Under the pieces are notes generated by a model, which was not told the origin of the DNA, did not search any database, and saw only the letters and a list, made by a program, of their open reading frames with translations. Position numbers and translations under genes: made by a program. Below, one piece after another: positions 16,230-24,968 of a DNA stretch of 64,000 nucleotides. Origin of the DNA: an uncultured Chthonomonadaceae bacterium (GTDB lineage: Bacteria; Armatimonadota; Fimbriimonadia; Fimbriimonadales; Fimbriimonadaceae); contig CAMLDW010000004.1 in the NCBI GenBank assembly GCA_946479035.1, forward strand, positions 1 to 64,000. The letters are read 5' to 3'. Numbering within the stretch: position 1 is the stretch's first letter; every line of letters starts with the position of its first letter.

Positions 16230-18318
16230 GCCTTTCTTTCCTGAGAAGCCGCAGGGCGCCGCGCATTGCGGCAATACGAGATGCAAGGCTGGCGAGTTTG
16301 TCCTGTTGAGGCAAGTTCGAAGAGAACATGGCAGACTCGAACTCTACAACGAGATCGTCAGCAAGGATCCTGGCGGACCCGAGGCGGGGACCGACGATGT
16401 GCACGTACTCGCGGGTCGTCTGGCTAAACCGCTTGGGCGCGCCGACGAAGCGCTCAATCGCCATGTAGAAGGCGGCGTGCAGCCTGGCTACTTCGGAGGC
16501 AGTGCGGACTCGCGCGTGCTCACCCGGTTGGACGCGGAGGCGGAGCATAAAGTAGACGGGGGCGGCGAGAGCCACGACGACAATGCCGATGATGATGTTC
16601 CTGAACCATCCTTGTCGGTAGAACGGTTCGGAACCCTCAAGGGCGCCGACTCCGCTCCCGTCTACGCTGGGGGCTCCCTCTGTCGGGTCGAAAGGCACCC
16701 AGCCAACGCCTTCGAAGTAGATCTCGCACCATGCGTGGTAGTCGCGCGCTCGGACGGTAAAGAATCCCTCGTCATCCCTGAGCGGCTCGTTGACGATATA
16801 GCCGATGACGTAGCGGGATGGCATCCCGACGGACCGTGCCATGAGCGCCATGCTGCTTGCGAAGAGGTCGCAGTAACCCTCGTGGGACTGGAAGAGGAAG
16901 TATTCGACGGCGTCTTCCGACTGTGGCGTCTTTCGCGCGTTGGTGTTGTAGACGACGCGCTCTTCGATCGCCCTCTCAATCGCCGCGGCTTTGTCATAGT
17001 CGCTCACTGCCCCAGCGGTAACTCGGTAGGCAAGGTCGCGTACTTTTGAGGAGACCTTGTCCTTGCTCAGGTAGAGCGGTTCAGTAAACTTCAGGTCAGG
17101 CGGGAGCGTAGCGCTGTGACCGTCTGGGCCGGTAGTCGGAACGAGCGCGTAGGCAGTGAGGCGCTCTGAGGACTTCAGCGGGCTTTCCAGAACGACCCAT
17201 CCCTGCGGAAGGAAGGTTAGCGCGCTGGCGCGTCCGAGGACCTCAACGACCGGCCCAGGAGCGATGATGCTCGCAAACACGTTGTTGGACTCTTTGAGGG
17301 TAAACGGGATGACCTGTCCGCCTTCGATCGGCTCTTGCGGCGGTGCGTCGAAGCCCGGCCAGGCAAGAACGCCGCCGTGGGGGCCGGCAGAGGCCGCGAG
17401 CCGCTCTGCCTTGTGCACTTGCAGCGGACTGTCTGTGGGCAGGGAGACCCTTGTGGCTTTCCATCCGTGGCCGGTATAGGTGGAAAAGGAATTGAGGCGC
17501 AGGTAGCGCGGTCGGTCCATCTTGACTTTGAAAACCTGCTGATTAGTAAGGGCAGCAGGACCGGTGCCGACGCTGACGTCGTACTGCTCCTCGGCGGCCG
17601 TGTTTGGTGTCGTCGGCTGGTTTTGTTGCGGAAGGGTGACTTGGACCTTGCCAGCGACGTCCTTGAGCGAGATGCGGAGCACGGGCGCCCCCATGAAGCT
17701 GAAGATCACGATCGTGAGCGCAGAGGCAAGCGCCCATTCTGGCCCGGCCATCCACTTCCAAGCCCCGCGCCTCAGGAGGTCAGGCTCTTCGATGCCTGCG
17801 CGCTTGGCGCGCTCGATCATCGCGCGGTGGTGAATGCGCGCATAGAGCAGCGCTATTGTGAGCATAAAGACGAAAAAGAGCACGGTTGCTGGCGCGAAGG
17901 TATCGAACGTGCCGACGAGCCCGAAGATCGCGATGCATGGGAGGGAAAGGAAGAGAAGCGTTTGATCGCGCCACGCAAAGAGACTGCCGATGAGCAGGAT
18001 CCAGCACAGGGCCGCTGCCGCCAGAAGCTCGACCGGGAAGCCGCCCCCGGGCAAGATGTCGTTGAGCGAGTTGACAAGGCCTATCGCTAGGATCCCAAGC
18101 ACGGCCCAGAAGTAGCTGTCGTAGTTGGCAATCTTCTTGCCACGTACGATCTTGGCGACGGCGTAGCCCGAGATCGCGGCGACCATGATGCCGGATGTGA
18201 AAGCCAGGGCCAAAGGTGCGTTGTGCAAGCTCATGCCGATCGAATAGACCGCAAGGACGCAAGCGAGAGTCGCGAGCGCGTGGTCGATCGGGCCGAGCAC
18301 CGGATCGAGCCGCTTCAT
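16225..18318 (-). CDS. TgpA-like transmembrane transglutaminase (DUF3488-type)
   Basis: A 697-residue membrane protein. The N-terminal 210 residues form about seven hydrophobic helices, followed by a periplasmic domain with the transglutaminase/protease core: Cys in GYCDLFASSMALM near residue 482, His in DYHAWCEIYF near 527, and the Asp of FDPTEGAP shortly after. A last transmembrane helix lies near residue 570 and a C-terminal helical DUF4129-like tail follows. TgpA-type proteins usually occur with MoxR and DUF58 genes, as here, with 4-bp overlaps. The physiological substrate is unknown; a role in envelope peptide or protein processing is inferred. Confidence 0.88.
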   Translation of the reverse strand: MKRLDPVLGPIDHALATLACVLAVYSIGMSLHNAPLALAFTSGIMVAAISGYAVAKIVRGKKIANYDSYFWAVLGILAIGLVNSLNDILPGGGFPVELLAAAALCWILLIGSLFAWRDQTLLFLSLPCIAIFGLVGTFDTFAPATVLFFVFMLTIALLYARIHHRAMIERAKRAGIEEPDLLRRGAWKWMAGPEWALASALTIVIFSFMGAPVLRISLKDVAGKVQVTLPQQNQPTTPNTAAEEQYDVSVGTGPAALTNQQVFKVKMDRPRYLRLNSFSTYTGHGWKATRVSLPTDSPLQVHKAERLAASAGPHGGVLAWPGFDAPPQEPIEGGQVIPFTLKESNNVFASIIAPGPVVEVLGRASALTFLPQGWVVLESPLKSSERLTAYALVPTTGPDGHSATLPPDLKFTEPLYLSKDKVSSKVRDLAYRVTAGAVSDYDKAAAIERAIEERVVYNTNARKTPQSEDAVEYFLFQSHEGYCDLFASSMALMARSVGMPSRYVIGYIVNEPLRDDEGFFTVRARDYHAWCEIYFEGVGWVPFDPTEGAPSVDGSGVGALEGSEPFYRQGWFRNIIIGIVVVALAAPVYFMLRLRVQPGEHARVRTASEVARLHAAFYMAIERFVGAPKRFSQTTREYVHIVGPRLGSARILADDLVVEFESAMFSSNLPQQDKLASLASRIAAMRGALRLLRKERP

Positions 18319-19517
18319 CCGAGCCTCTCGACCCTTGGCATGACCTTGACGGTTGCGCCGGCGGCCTCTAGCCTGACGAGGTAAGTCGGATCGGCGGCGT
18401 TGGCGAGGTCGTCACGACGCGCTCCTGCTTGTCGGTAGTCGTCGAGGTCGTATACGAGGCAGACGAAGCGGACGTCTGGAAGAGAGAGAATAGTCTCGGG
18501 GAGCCTTGCGTCCTGCACAGCGATGAGTAATGCGACGGTCGAGCCGCGCGCAAGGTGGCGGCGCACCTGCACGATGTCATCGCTAATAGTGCTCGGTTGG
18601 TCGGCGCGGACGTCGGTCAAGAGGTCGCGGACGTCGCGGAGCCTGGCCTCGGGGTGGGCGGTGACGGCGAGCGGGTCTTCGTGGACGGGGAAGCTGATGC
18701 CGGCGCCGCCCTTTAGATAGTGTTCTGAGAGAAAGAGGGCGTGCCCACACATGGCCTCGAGGGTCGATGCTTTTTCGTTTCCCACTTCGGTGCCCTGGGT
18801 GCGCTGTAGGACGAAGTGGATGAAGACTCCAGACCCTGTCTCGAACTCTTTGACCATCAGCTTGTTGCTTCGCGCGCTTGACGGCCAATGGACGTATCGG
18901 AGCGGGTCGCCTGGCGAGTACTCGCGAATCGTGCGCGGATCGAGCCCGCTGCCGCGCGCGCGTCCTGTCTCGAGGTCGCTCACGCCCCAGCCAGCGACCG
19001 GATTGATCTCGATCGAGACGGGGATCGGGGCGGGATAGACGGTCAGCTCGATCGGGTCGGTGCGGTAGGTCCGTTCGCGATTAACTAGGCCGAGCGCGTC
19101 TGTGCCACGCACACGCAGGCCGGACCACTTGTAGCGGCCGCGCCGCATAGGTCTGAAGGTGTAGCGGGTCTGGATAGGCTGGTCGAAGGAGGGCGCGACC
19201 GGGAGGCTGGGGCGCACACCTTGGGCGACGAGGCTCTTTGGGAGGTTGTCGATTACGGAGATGAGCGGGCGCATGATGCGGCGCTCGCTCCAAACGGTGA
19301 TCTCGACCGTGACTGGCTCGCCGATCTGCACGGCCGGCGGGGCGTACCTCTCGAAGCGGAGCGCGCGGACGGAGAGCCAGGCTTGCAGCGCGGAGGCTCC
19401 GAGGGTCGCCATGACAGCCGTCACCATGTAGAAGAGGGGCGGCGAGTTCACAAGGATCGCCATCACCATGAAGAACATGGAGGCGACTGAGAGCGCAAGC
19501 GACGCGTATCGGTTCAT
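18315..19517 (-). CDS. DUF58 domain protein
   Basis: A 400-residue protein with two N-terminal transmembrane helices (residues about 7-27 and 30-48), then a beta-rich region and the DUF58 core around GDPLRYVHWPSSARSNKLMVKEF near residue 206, whose D-x-R-x-I/V-x-W pattern marks the family. A degenerate von Willebrand A fold follows. DUF58 proteins work with MoxR AAA ATPases, possibly as partners in folding or assembly of envelope complexes. The gene overlaps both moxR and the transglutaminase gene by 4 bp (ATGA type), so all three are translationally coupled. Confidence 0.9.
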   Translation of the reverse strand: MNRYASLALSVASMFFMVMAILVNSPPLFYMVTAVMATLGASALQAWLSVRALRFERYAPPAVQIGEPVTVEITVWSERRIMRPLISVIDNLPKSLVAQGVRPSLPVAPSFDQPIQTRYTFRPMRRGRYKWSGLRVRGTDALGLVNRERTYRTDPIELTVYPAPIPVSIEINPVAGWGVSDLETGRARGSGLDPRTIREYSPGDPLRYVHWPSSARSNKLMVKEFETGSGVFIHFVLQRTQGTEVGNEKASTLEAMCGHALFLSEHYLKGGAGISFPVHEDPLAVTAHPEARLRDVRDLLTDVRADQPSTISDDIVQVRRHLARGSTVALLIAVQDARLPETILSLPDVRFVCLVYDLDDYRQAGARRDDLANAADPTYLVRLEAAGATVKVMPRVERLG

Positions 19518-20470
19518 GCGGTCGGAACGGGCGCAGGGACTGTTTCTAGGATCTGTCTAACGACGTCTTCGCCCTTGGTGCCGCGCGCCCTGACCTCTCC
19601 TCGCAGGATGAGGCGGTGGCCGAGGATCATGGGCGCGACGTACTTGACGTCGTCTGGCCGGACGAACTCGCTGCCCTCCAGCGTGGCCTTGGCTTGAGCG
19701 GCGTGCATGACGTAGAGGGAGCCGCGCGGCGAGGCGCCAAGGAAAAGCTGGCTGTTCTCTCGAGTGGCGCGCACGATGTCGACGCAGTACTCGCGGACGG
19801 AATCGTGGACGAAGACGTTCCGTACGCCTTTCTGCGCGGCGACCATTTCTTGGAGGGTCACGACCTGCTTGACGTCTTCGATCGGGTTGTTGATGCGTTG
19901 GTGGTCGAGGATCTCGCTCTCGGTCTGTCGCGACGGGTAGCCGAGCGAGACGCGTGCGAAGAAGCGGTCGAGCTGCGCCTCTGGCAGCGGATAGGTGCCG
20001 GTCATCTCGATGTTATTCTGGGTGGCGAAGACGAAGAACGGTTCGGGGAGCTTGCGCGTTACGCCGTCGGTGGTGACCTGCCGCTCTTCCATCGCCTCGA
20101 GCAGCGCGGACTGCGTCTTTGGGGTCGCGCGGTTGATCTCGTCGACGAGCACGACGTTTGCGAAGAGGGGCCCTTCGCGGAACTCGAAAGTGCTCTCCTT
20201 TTGGTTGTAGATCGAAGACCCTGTGATGTCGCTCGGCAGGAGGTCGGGGGTGAACTGGATGCGCCGGAACTCTCCAGCCATAGTACGGGCGATCGCCTTG
20301 GCGAGGGTAGTCTTGCCGACACCTGGCACGTCCTCGATGAGCAGGTGCCCTTCGCAGAGCAATACGAGGATAGAGTCGATCACAGTCGCCTCCTTGCCCT
20401 CGATGGCGCGGCCTACTTCTTGGGCCATGGCGCGGGCCAGCTTTCCGATCTCAGATGGGTTCAGAGGCAA
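19514..20470 (-). CDS. MoxR-type AAA+ ATPase
   Basis: A 318-residue cytoplasmic AAA+ ATPase of the MoxR group. It shows Walker A (EDVPGVGKTTLAKA near residue 45), Walker B followed by the MoxR-typical VVLVDEINRATPKTQSALL near 110, the sensor-1 FFVFATQNNIEMTGTYPLPEAQLDRF, and an arginine-finger region. These ATPases act as chaperones that activate or assemble partner complexes, commonly with VWA or DUF58 proteins encoded next door. The start is a TTG at 20470 preceded by GGAG at a normal distance. It heads the moxR-DUF58-transglutaminase operon. Confidence 0.92.
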   Translation of the reverse strand: MPLNPSEIGKLARAMAQEVGRAIEGKEATVIDSILVLLCEGHLLIEDVPGVGKTTLAKAIARTMAGEFRRIQFTPDLLPSDITGSSIYNQKESTFEFREGPLFANVVLVDEINRATPKTQSALLEAMEERQVTTDGVTRKLPEPFFVFATQNNIEMTGTYPLPEAQLDRFFARVSLGYPSRQTESEILDHQRINNPIEDVKQVVTLQEMVAAQKGVRNVFVHDSVREYCVDIVRATRENSQLFLGASPRGSLYVMHAAQAKATLEGSEFVRPDDVKYVAPMILGHRLILRGEVRARGTKGEDVVRQILETVPAPVPTA

Positions 20471-20540
20471 GTGTATTCTCCGGTGCTCTGCAGATTATTA
20501 CGGACAAAAGGTGTTAATGGCTCGCCGAAAGGGCTGGTTC

Positions 20541-21908
20541 CTAAATCGCCGGAAGGGAGGCGGCGGCGACGGCCTGTCCGACGCGGCGGGCCCTTTCGTC
20601 TGGCAGGCTGACCTTGATGCTTCTCGCAAGTTCCGGGAAGTCAATGTCCAGCACGCTTTGGGCCGACTCGACGATGATCGGGCCGCCGGAGCCGCTCGTT
20701 ACCCGGCCGAGAACCAGGACGTGCGCGAGGTCATAGAAGGCCGCGTAGTGGGCGATCGCGTATCCGAAATAAACGCCGATGGTCTCCCAAATCCGCCTTG
20801 CACCCTCGTGGCCAGTCTCGAGAGCGCCTTGGACGATCTTGAGTTTTTCTGCAAGGACGTCGGTGCCTGCGAGATCGATACCGACCGAAGGGGCGAGGCG
20901 GAACACGGCTTGCTGAGTTAGGTATTGGACGCCGCATCCGATGTCTCCGGACCACTCGTCGCGCGGTGCGGTGGGTGCGCAGTCGATCGGGGTGAAGGCG
21001 AGCTCGTTCAGCCAGCCCGTGATGTTGCCGTTCGTGTCGACGTAGCCGCCGGCCTCGCTGCTGCCCATCGCAATGCCGAGCAGGCGTCCTTCATCGAGCG
21101 AGATTGCGCCGGCCAGCGCCGTGACGTCGCCGTCGTTTGCGACCTCGAGCGGCACCCCGAACTCGCTCTGCAACCGCATGAAGACGTCCCTAGCCTTTGG
21201 ATAGTCGTGCTTGGAAACGCGGCGGAAGATGGAGGCGACCATGACGCGCTTGTCCACGATCACGCCAGCGCTGCTGCCGCCGATCGCGTCGAGGCGCGGC
21301 AGGTGACGCTTTGCTGACTCGATCGCGCGTTTGATCTCGCAGTAATGGTACTCGGGGTCGCTGTGACCTTGGGGATCCCAGACCGTCTCTTCGGTGAAGA
21401 CTTCGTTGCCATCGATGACCGCGGCGACCTTCCGGTCGCTTGCGCCGAGGTCGAATCCGATGCGGCACCCTTCGAAGTGGCGCCCGATGGGAAGGGAACG
21501 TGTGCGCTCCTCTGGAACTTCGCTCAGCGGCGAGTGCACTACCTGGAGGTCGCTCTCGAAGACAGTGCTCGCGACGAGGTTTGCGTCGAACGCGCGCGGC
21601 CCGTTCAGGCTGAAGCAGTTCGCGACGTGCTCGGCAACATGACTTGTGCCGCTGACGACGATCTTGTGCCCTCCGCGCTGCCAGAGGAGGAACTTCACGG
21701 TGCGCTCGATGTGCTCGTTGTTGAGATCAGCGTCATCGCCGACGCGGGTCTCAAACCTCGTTGCTGACCCGTCTGGCCTCTCGATTCCGATCACGCACGG
21801 CTCGCTCGCGGTCTTGAGGAAGGCGCGGTCCGCCAGCGCCAGAGGCCGAAAGGCGGGATCGAGCTTGGGCGTGACGGTCGGTGTCGCGAGGTCGGCGAGT
21901 CGGGGCAT
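20541..21908 (-). CDS. ROK-family protein with N-terminal extension
   Basis: A 455-residue protein whose residues about 170-455 resemble ROK sugar kinases/regulators. The phosphate-binding motif is altered (GFDLGASDRKVAAV instead of D-x-G-G-T), while AIGGSSAGVIVD, VANDGDVTALAGA and LLGIAMGSSEAGGYVD fit the family core. The usual C-x-C-G-x2-G-C zinc motif is only partly kept (DIGCGVQYL). The first 165 residues have no motif I recognise and no clear helix-turn-helix. The start at 21908 has TAATCT 13 nt upstream. It is divergent from a second ROK gene with only 41 bp between starts. Kinase activity is doubtful from the altered loop. Confidence 0.72.
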   Translation of the reverse strand: MPRLADLATPTVTPKLDPAFRPLALADRAFLKTASEPCVIGIERPDGSATRFETRVGDDADLNNEHIERTVKFLLWQRGGHKIVVSGTSHVAEHVANCFSLNGPRAFDANLVASTVFESDLQVVHSPLSEVPEERTRSLPIGRHFEGCRIGFDLGASDRKVAAVIDGNEVFTEETVWDPQGHSDPEYHYCEIKRAIESAKRHLPRLDAIGGSSAGVIVDKRVMVASIFRRVSKHDYPKARDVFMRLQSEFGVPLEVANDGDVTALAGAISLDEGRLLGIAMGSSEAGGYVDTNGNITGWLNELAFTPIDCAPTAPRDEWSGDIGCGVQYLTQQAVFRLAPSVGIDLAGTDVLAEKLKIVQGALETGHEGARRIWETIGVYFGYAIAHYAAFYDLAHVLVLGRVTSGSGGPIIVESAQSVLDIDFPELARSIKVSLPDERARRVGQAVAAASLPAI

Positions 21909-21921
21909 CGGGCGGCCCCAC

Positions 21922-21943
21922 AGATTACCAGCGGTGGCATAAT
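21922..21943. promoter_or_regulatory. Overlapping divergent -10 hexamers of the two ROK genes
   Basis: CATAAT (21938-21943, plus) lies 6 nt before the GTG at 21950. TAATCT (minus strand of 21922-21927) lies 13 nt before the ATG at 21908. The 41-bp gap leaves no room for separate -35 regions outside the coding sequences, so the two promoters must interfere or be co-regulated. Confidence 0.55.
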
Positions 21944-21949
21944 CTGCCC

Positions 21950-22966
21950 GTGCCAGAGCCGTGCGTCGTCGGGGTCGATCTGGGCGGGACAAACATCCGC
22001 GCCGCGGTCGTGGGTGCAGACGGCGCTTATCTTTCAGAGATGGCGTGCGCAGCATCGCACGCGGAAGAGGGCGAGGAGGCGACGCTCGGAGCGGTGGTCG
22101 AGGCAGTCAAGGAGTGCCTGGCCGGTTATTCGGGCAAAGCATCGCGCGTCGGCCTCGCGATCCCAGGCCACACGAACGACAGGGAGGGCGTCGTGCACTG
22201 GTCGCCGAACTTTGGGGTGCGGCTCGACGGCGTGCTTCACTATTGGAAGGACGTGGACGTGCGCGGCCCGCTGGAGACGTCTCTCGGCACGAGGGTTACG
22301 ATGGCGAACGACGCGAACGCCGCAGCAGTGGGCGAGTACCGCTTTGGAAGCGGCCGCGGAAAGGCTCACTGCCTGGTGATGATCACGCTCGGGACGGGAA
22401 TAGGCGGCGGCGTGGTGCTCGGGCCAGAGAGCGTGGGCGGAAAGGCGAGCGGCCCGCTGCTCTTGCTCGGGGGGAACCTTGGGGGCGCGGAGCTCGGGCA
22501 CACTGTGATCGCGCGCGGCGGACTAGACAGCAGCGCGGGTGCGTACGGGACCGTCGAGGCGTACTGCCAGCGCGACGCGATCGTTCGGCGAGCGCAGCAC
22601 AAGCTCGTCCGCGGGCGTTCATCTTTGGCGTTGGAGCTTGCAGGCGGGGACATGGGGGGCGTGACGCCGGAGTTTCTAACCAAAGCAGCTGAGAAAGGGG
22701 ACGAAGTCGCTCGGGAGGTCTGGCGCGAAGTGGGCGGCTATTTAGGAACCGCCGTTGGAAGCCTGATCAACGTCTTTGCGCCGGACGTGTTCGCGGTGGG
22801 TGGACAGATCGCGCTTGCAGGGAAGTGGCTGATGGATCCGGCGATCGAGGAGGCGCGCAACGTTGCGATCCCTTCGCTCTTTCGAGATTGCAAGGTCAGC
22901 GTAGCAGAAAAGATCGCCGACGCGGGCGTGCTGGGAGCGGCGGCGGTGGCGCTCGGGGCGGAGTGA
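21950..22966 (+). CDS. ROK-family sugar kinase (glucokinase-like)
   Basis: A 338-residue ROK protein. It has the ATP phosphate loop GVDLGGTNIRAAVV near residue 8, the catalytic segment VTMANDANAAAVGEYRFG (Asp of DAN as base) near 115, and the second phosphate loop MITLGTGIGGGVVLG near 142. GGAELGHTVI near residue 180 includes the sugar-binding Glu and His. The zinc-binding Cys cluster that normally follows is missing, replaced by GGLDSSAGAYGTVEAY. Phosphorylation of glucose or a related hexose is likely. The GTG start at 21950 follows CATAAT by 6 nt. A small gene follows at 2 bp. Confidence 0.85.
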   Translation: MPEPCVVGVDLGGTNIRAAVVGADGAYLSEMACAASHAEEGEEATLGAVVEAVKECLAGYSGKASRVGLAIPGHTNDREGVVHWSPNFGVRLDGVLHYWKDVDVRGPLETSLGTRVTMANDANAAAVGEYRFGSGRGKAHCLVMITLGTGIGGGVVLGPESVGGKASGPLLLLGGNLGGAELGHTVIARGGLDSSAGAYGTVEAYCQRDAIVRRAQHKLVRGRSSLALELAGGDMGGVTPEFLTKAAEKGDEVAREVWREVGGYLGTAVGSLINVFAPDVFAVGGQIALAGKWLMDPAIEEARNVAIPSLFRDCKVSVAEKIADAGVLGAAAVALGAE

Positions 22967-22968
22967 GA

Positions 22969-23130
22969 ATGAAGGAAGACTACGAGTTCGACGTCGAGAC
23001 AGTTGAGATCGCAGAAGGGAGAGCGCTCTACCTTTACACGTTTCCGGCCGGCGAGGAAAACGCTGGCCCCAAGGGCCGAGCAGCCGACAATACAGAAGGC
23101 CGAGGGGCCGGGGACGACGCCCCGGCGTAG
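22969..23130 (+). CDS. Small protein after the ROK kinase
   Basis: A 53-residue protein starting 2 bp after the ROK stop. The first 28 residues (MKEDYEFDVETVEIAEGR, then ALYLYTFPAG) look like a real amphipathic beta/alpha segment. The rest is Gly/Ala/Asp-rich and is encoded by palindromic DNA, including a hairpin at 23107-23126, so the tail may be a later addition or a terminator read as protein. No function can be assigned. Confidence 0.55.
   Translation: MKEDYEFDVETVEIAEGRALYLYTFPAGEENAGPKGRAADNTEGRGAGDDAPA
23107..23126 (+). terminator. Hairpin at the end of the ROK transcription unit
   Basis: GCCGGGG (23107-23113) pairs with CCCCGGC (23120-23126). It ends 2 nt before the small gene's stop codon and 6 nt before the TATCCT (23132-23137) that probably drives the E2 gene. 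No U-tract follows. Confidence 0.4.
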
Positions 23131-23160
23131 GTATCCTTTCGAGCGAGGCTTCAGCGCGCA

Positions 23161-24381
23161 ATGACCGAAGTGATCATGCCCAAGATGGGCGACGGGATGG
23201 AGGAGGGCACTCTCCTCGATTGGCTCAAGAAGGACGGTGACCAGGTCAAGTCCGGCGAGGTCCTCGGCAACATACAGACCGACAAGGCGACGCTCGAGCT
23301 AGAGTCGCCTGGCACCGGGGTTCTGACAGGAATCCTGGTGGCAGCGGGCCAGACGGTGCCGGTCGGGGTTCCCATCGCCGCGATCCTGAAGGTCGGTGAG
23401 TCGCTTCCTGCGGGATGGGGCAAATCGAACGGGAAGCCTGCCGCTGCGTCCAGTTCAGTCGAGGCCAAGGCTGGGCCTGCACAAGCGGCGCGCGAGCCGG
23501 TTGCCTCGGCGCCCGCCGCCTCGCAAGCGGGGAGGGTAAAGGCAAGCCCACTCGCGAAGCGCCTTGCGAAGGAGGCTGGCGTGGAGATCGGTGGTCTCGA
23601 CGGCAGCGGTCCCGGTGGGCGGATCGTCGCGAGCGACGTTCGGTCTGCCGGCGCTTCGGCTACGAAACCGCCCGTCGTCGCCGCGCTCGCCGCGACGGCA
23701 GAGGACAGGCGCGTGCCGCTCAACGCCTTACGCCGCATTACCGCGCAAAGGACGCAAGAGAGCATGCAAACAGCTCCGCACTACTACGTGACGGTGGAGG
23801 TGGACGTCGAGAAGATCGAGGCGCTGCGCGAGTTCTTCAAAGAGGAGGAGAGCGGCAAGGTCAGCGTCAATGATTTCGTCGTGAAGGCGTGCGCCGTCGC
23901 TCTACAGCAGATGCCGGAGGTCAATGCGAGCTTCCAGGGCGACCACGTGCTCGTCCATGGGGCGGTACACATCGGTGTGGCGGCGGCAGTGGAGGGCGGG
24001 CTGCTCATGCCCGTGATCAAGAACGCGCGCGGGATGACGCTTCGCCAGATCGCGGACGCGACTCGCGCGCTCGTCGAGAAGGCGAGGGCTGGGAAGCTGC
24101 ACCCGGACGAGATGAGCGGCAGCACCTTCTGCATCAGCAACATGGGGATGCTGAACGTGGAGAGTTTCACGGCGATCATCAACCAGCCTAACGCTGGGAT
24201 CATCGCCGTCTCGACGGCAAAGCGGCGCGTGGTGCCTGCGAGCGACGAGGAGGTCGAGATCCGCATGATGATGAACATGACGGGCTCGTTCGACCACCGG
24301 GTCGTGGATGGTGCGATGGGTGCGAAGTTCATGAACGCCGTTCGAGAGCAGCTAGAGAACCCGACGCGGCTGCTTAGCTAG
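23161..24381 (+). CDS. 2-oxoacid dehydrogenase E2 (dihydrolipoamide acyltransferase)
   Basis: Core acyltransferase of a pyruvate or branched-chain 2-oxoacid dehydrogenase complex. In order along 406 residues: one lipoyl domain with the lipoylated Lys in IQTDKATLELESP (near residue 42), an Ala/Pro-rich linker, a peripheral-subunit-binding domain (ASPLAKRLAKEAGVEIGGL near 128, with GSGPGGRI), and the catalytic domain ending with the active-site FDHRVVDGAMGAKF near 378. No E1 or E3 gene is in the window, so the other subunits are encoded elsewhere and the exact acyl group is open. TATCCT at 23132-23137 is the likely -10. Its TAG stop shares the tetranucleotide CTAG with the stop of the convergent gene. 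Confidence 0.93.
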   Translation: MTEVIMPKMGDGMEEGTLLDWLKKDGDQVKSGEVLGNIQTDKATLELESPGTGVLTGILVAAGQTVPVGVPIAAILKVGESLPAGWGKSNGKPAAASSSVEAKAGPAQAAREPVASAPAASQAGRVKASPLAKRLAKEAGVEIGGLDGSGPGGRIVASDVRSAGASATKPPVVAALAATAEDRRVPLNALRRITAQRTQESMQTAPHYYVTVEVDVEKIEALREFFKEEESGKVSVNDFVVKACAVALQQMPEVNASFQGDHVLVHGAVHIGVAAAVEGGLLMPVIKNARGMTLRQIADATRALVEKARAGKLHPDEMSGSTFCISNMGMLNVESFTAIINQPNAGIIAVSTAKRRVVPASDEEVEIRMMMNMTGSFDHRVVDGAMGAKFMNAVREQLENPTRLLS

Positions 24382-24959
24382 CCGAGCGGAAACGCCTTCA
24401 AAGAATAGAGCGCGGGCCCGGCGCTCGTGCTTCGAGAAGAGAGCACATGGAGGGCGTCGAGGGTGAACCGCCCGAGCTCGCCGACGTTGGCGTGCTTGAG
24501 CGAGCGTCCCATCTCGGTCCGCGCGCTCTCGTCGAACTTGCGCAGCAGCCCGATCTCAATCACCGGCTCGTAGGGCTTTTCATCTATCGCCGTGACGAGC
24601 GGTCTGACGCACAGAGCGAGGTCTTGGCGCAGCTTCTTGAGAGCCTCCGTATCGCCTGCGATCCCGAGCCACGCCGACTTTGGCATAGTCATGTTGGGAG
24701 AGCCCCCAGCGCCGGAGAGTGTGAGCCGGATCGCGGAGTGCCGTGCCGCGACCTGCTCGACGAGCGTGCCGACCCTGAGCAGGGTGGGAGGCCCAACCTC
24801 GCCGACACTGACGAGCAGGAGCGCGAGCTCTCCTTGAGGGATCCAACGGATCGCGTCGCCGCCAGCGCGCCGCTTGATCTGGAACTGCGCCTCCTTGATT
24901 TTTTCGAGCAATGGCACAGGAAGCGGGGCACCTATCCAAGACCGGAACAGCTCGGCCAC
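24378..24959 (-). CDS. ThpR/LigT-fold protein lacking both HxTx catalytic motifs
   Basis: A 193-residue protein that aligns by eye with RNA 2',3'-cyclic phosphodiesterases (ThpR, 2H superfamily). It shows the N-terminal PVPLLEKI helix, IRWIPQGELALLLVSVGEV where the family has WVPPENLHLTLKFLGEV, the KSAWLGIAGDTEALKKLRQDL segment, and a C-terminal PYEPVIEIGLLRKF where PHLTLGR is normal. Both catalytic HxT motifs are therefore replaced (ALL and VIE). A catalytic role is unlikely; ligand or RNA binding remains possible. It is the last gene of the ECF-led operon, 9 bp after the TrkA gene, and its stop overlaps the E2 stop in a shared CTAG. Confidence 0.7.
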   Translation of the reverse strand: MAELFRSWIGAPLPVPLLEKIKEAQFQIKRRAGGDAIRWIPQGELALLLVSVGEVGPPTLLRVGTLVEQVAARHSAIRLTLSGAGGSPNMTMPKSAWLGIAGDTEALKKLRQDLALCVRPLVTAIDEKPYEPVIEIGLLRKFDESARTEMGRSLKHANVGELGRFTLDALHVLSSRSTSAGPALYSLKAFPLG

Positions 24960-24968
24960 GGGGTGATT

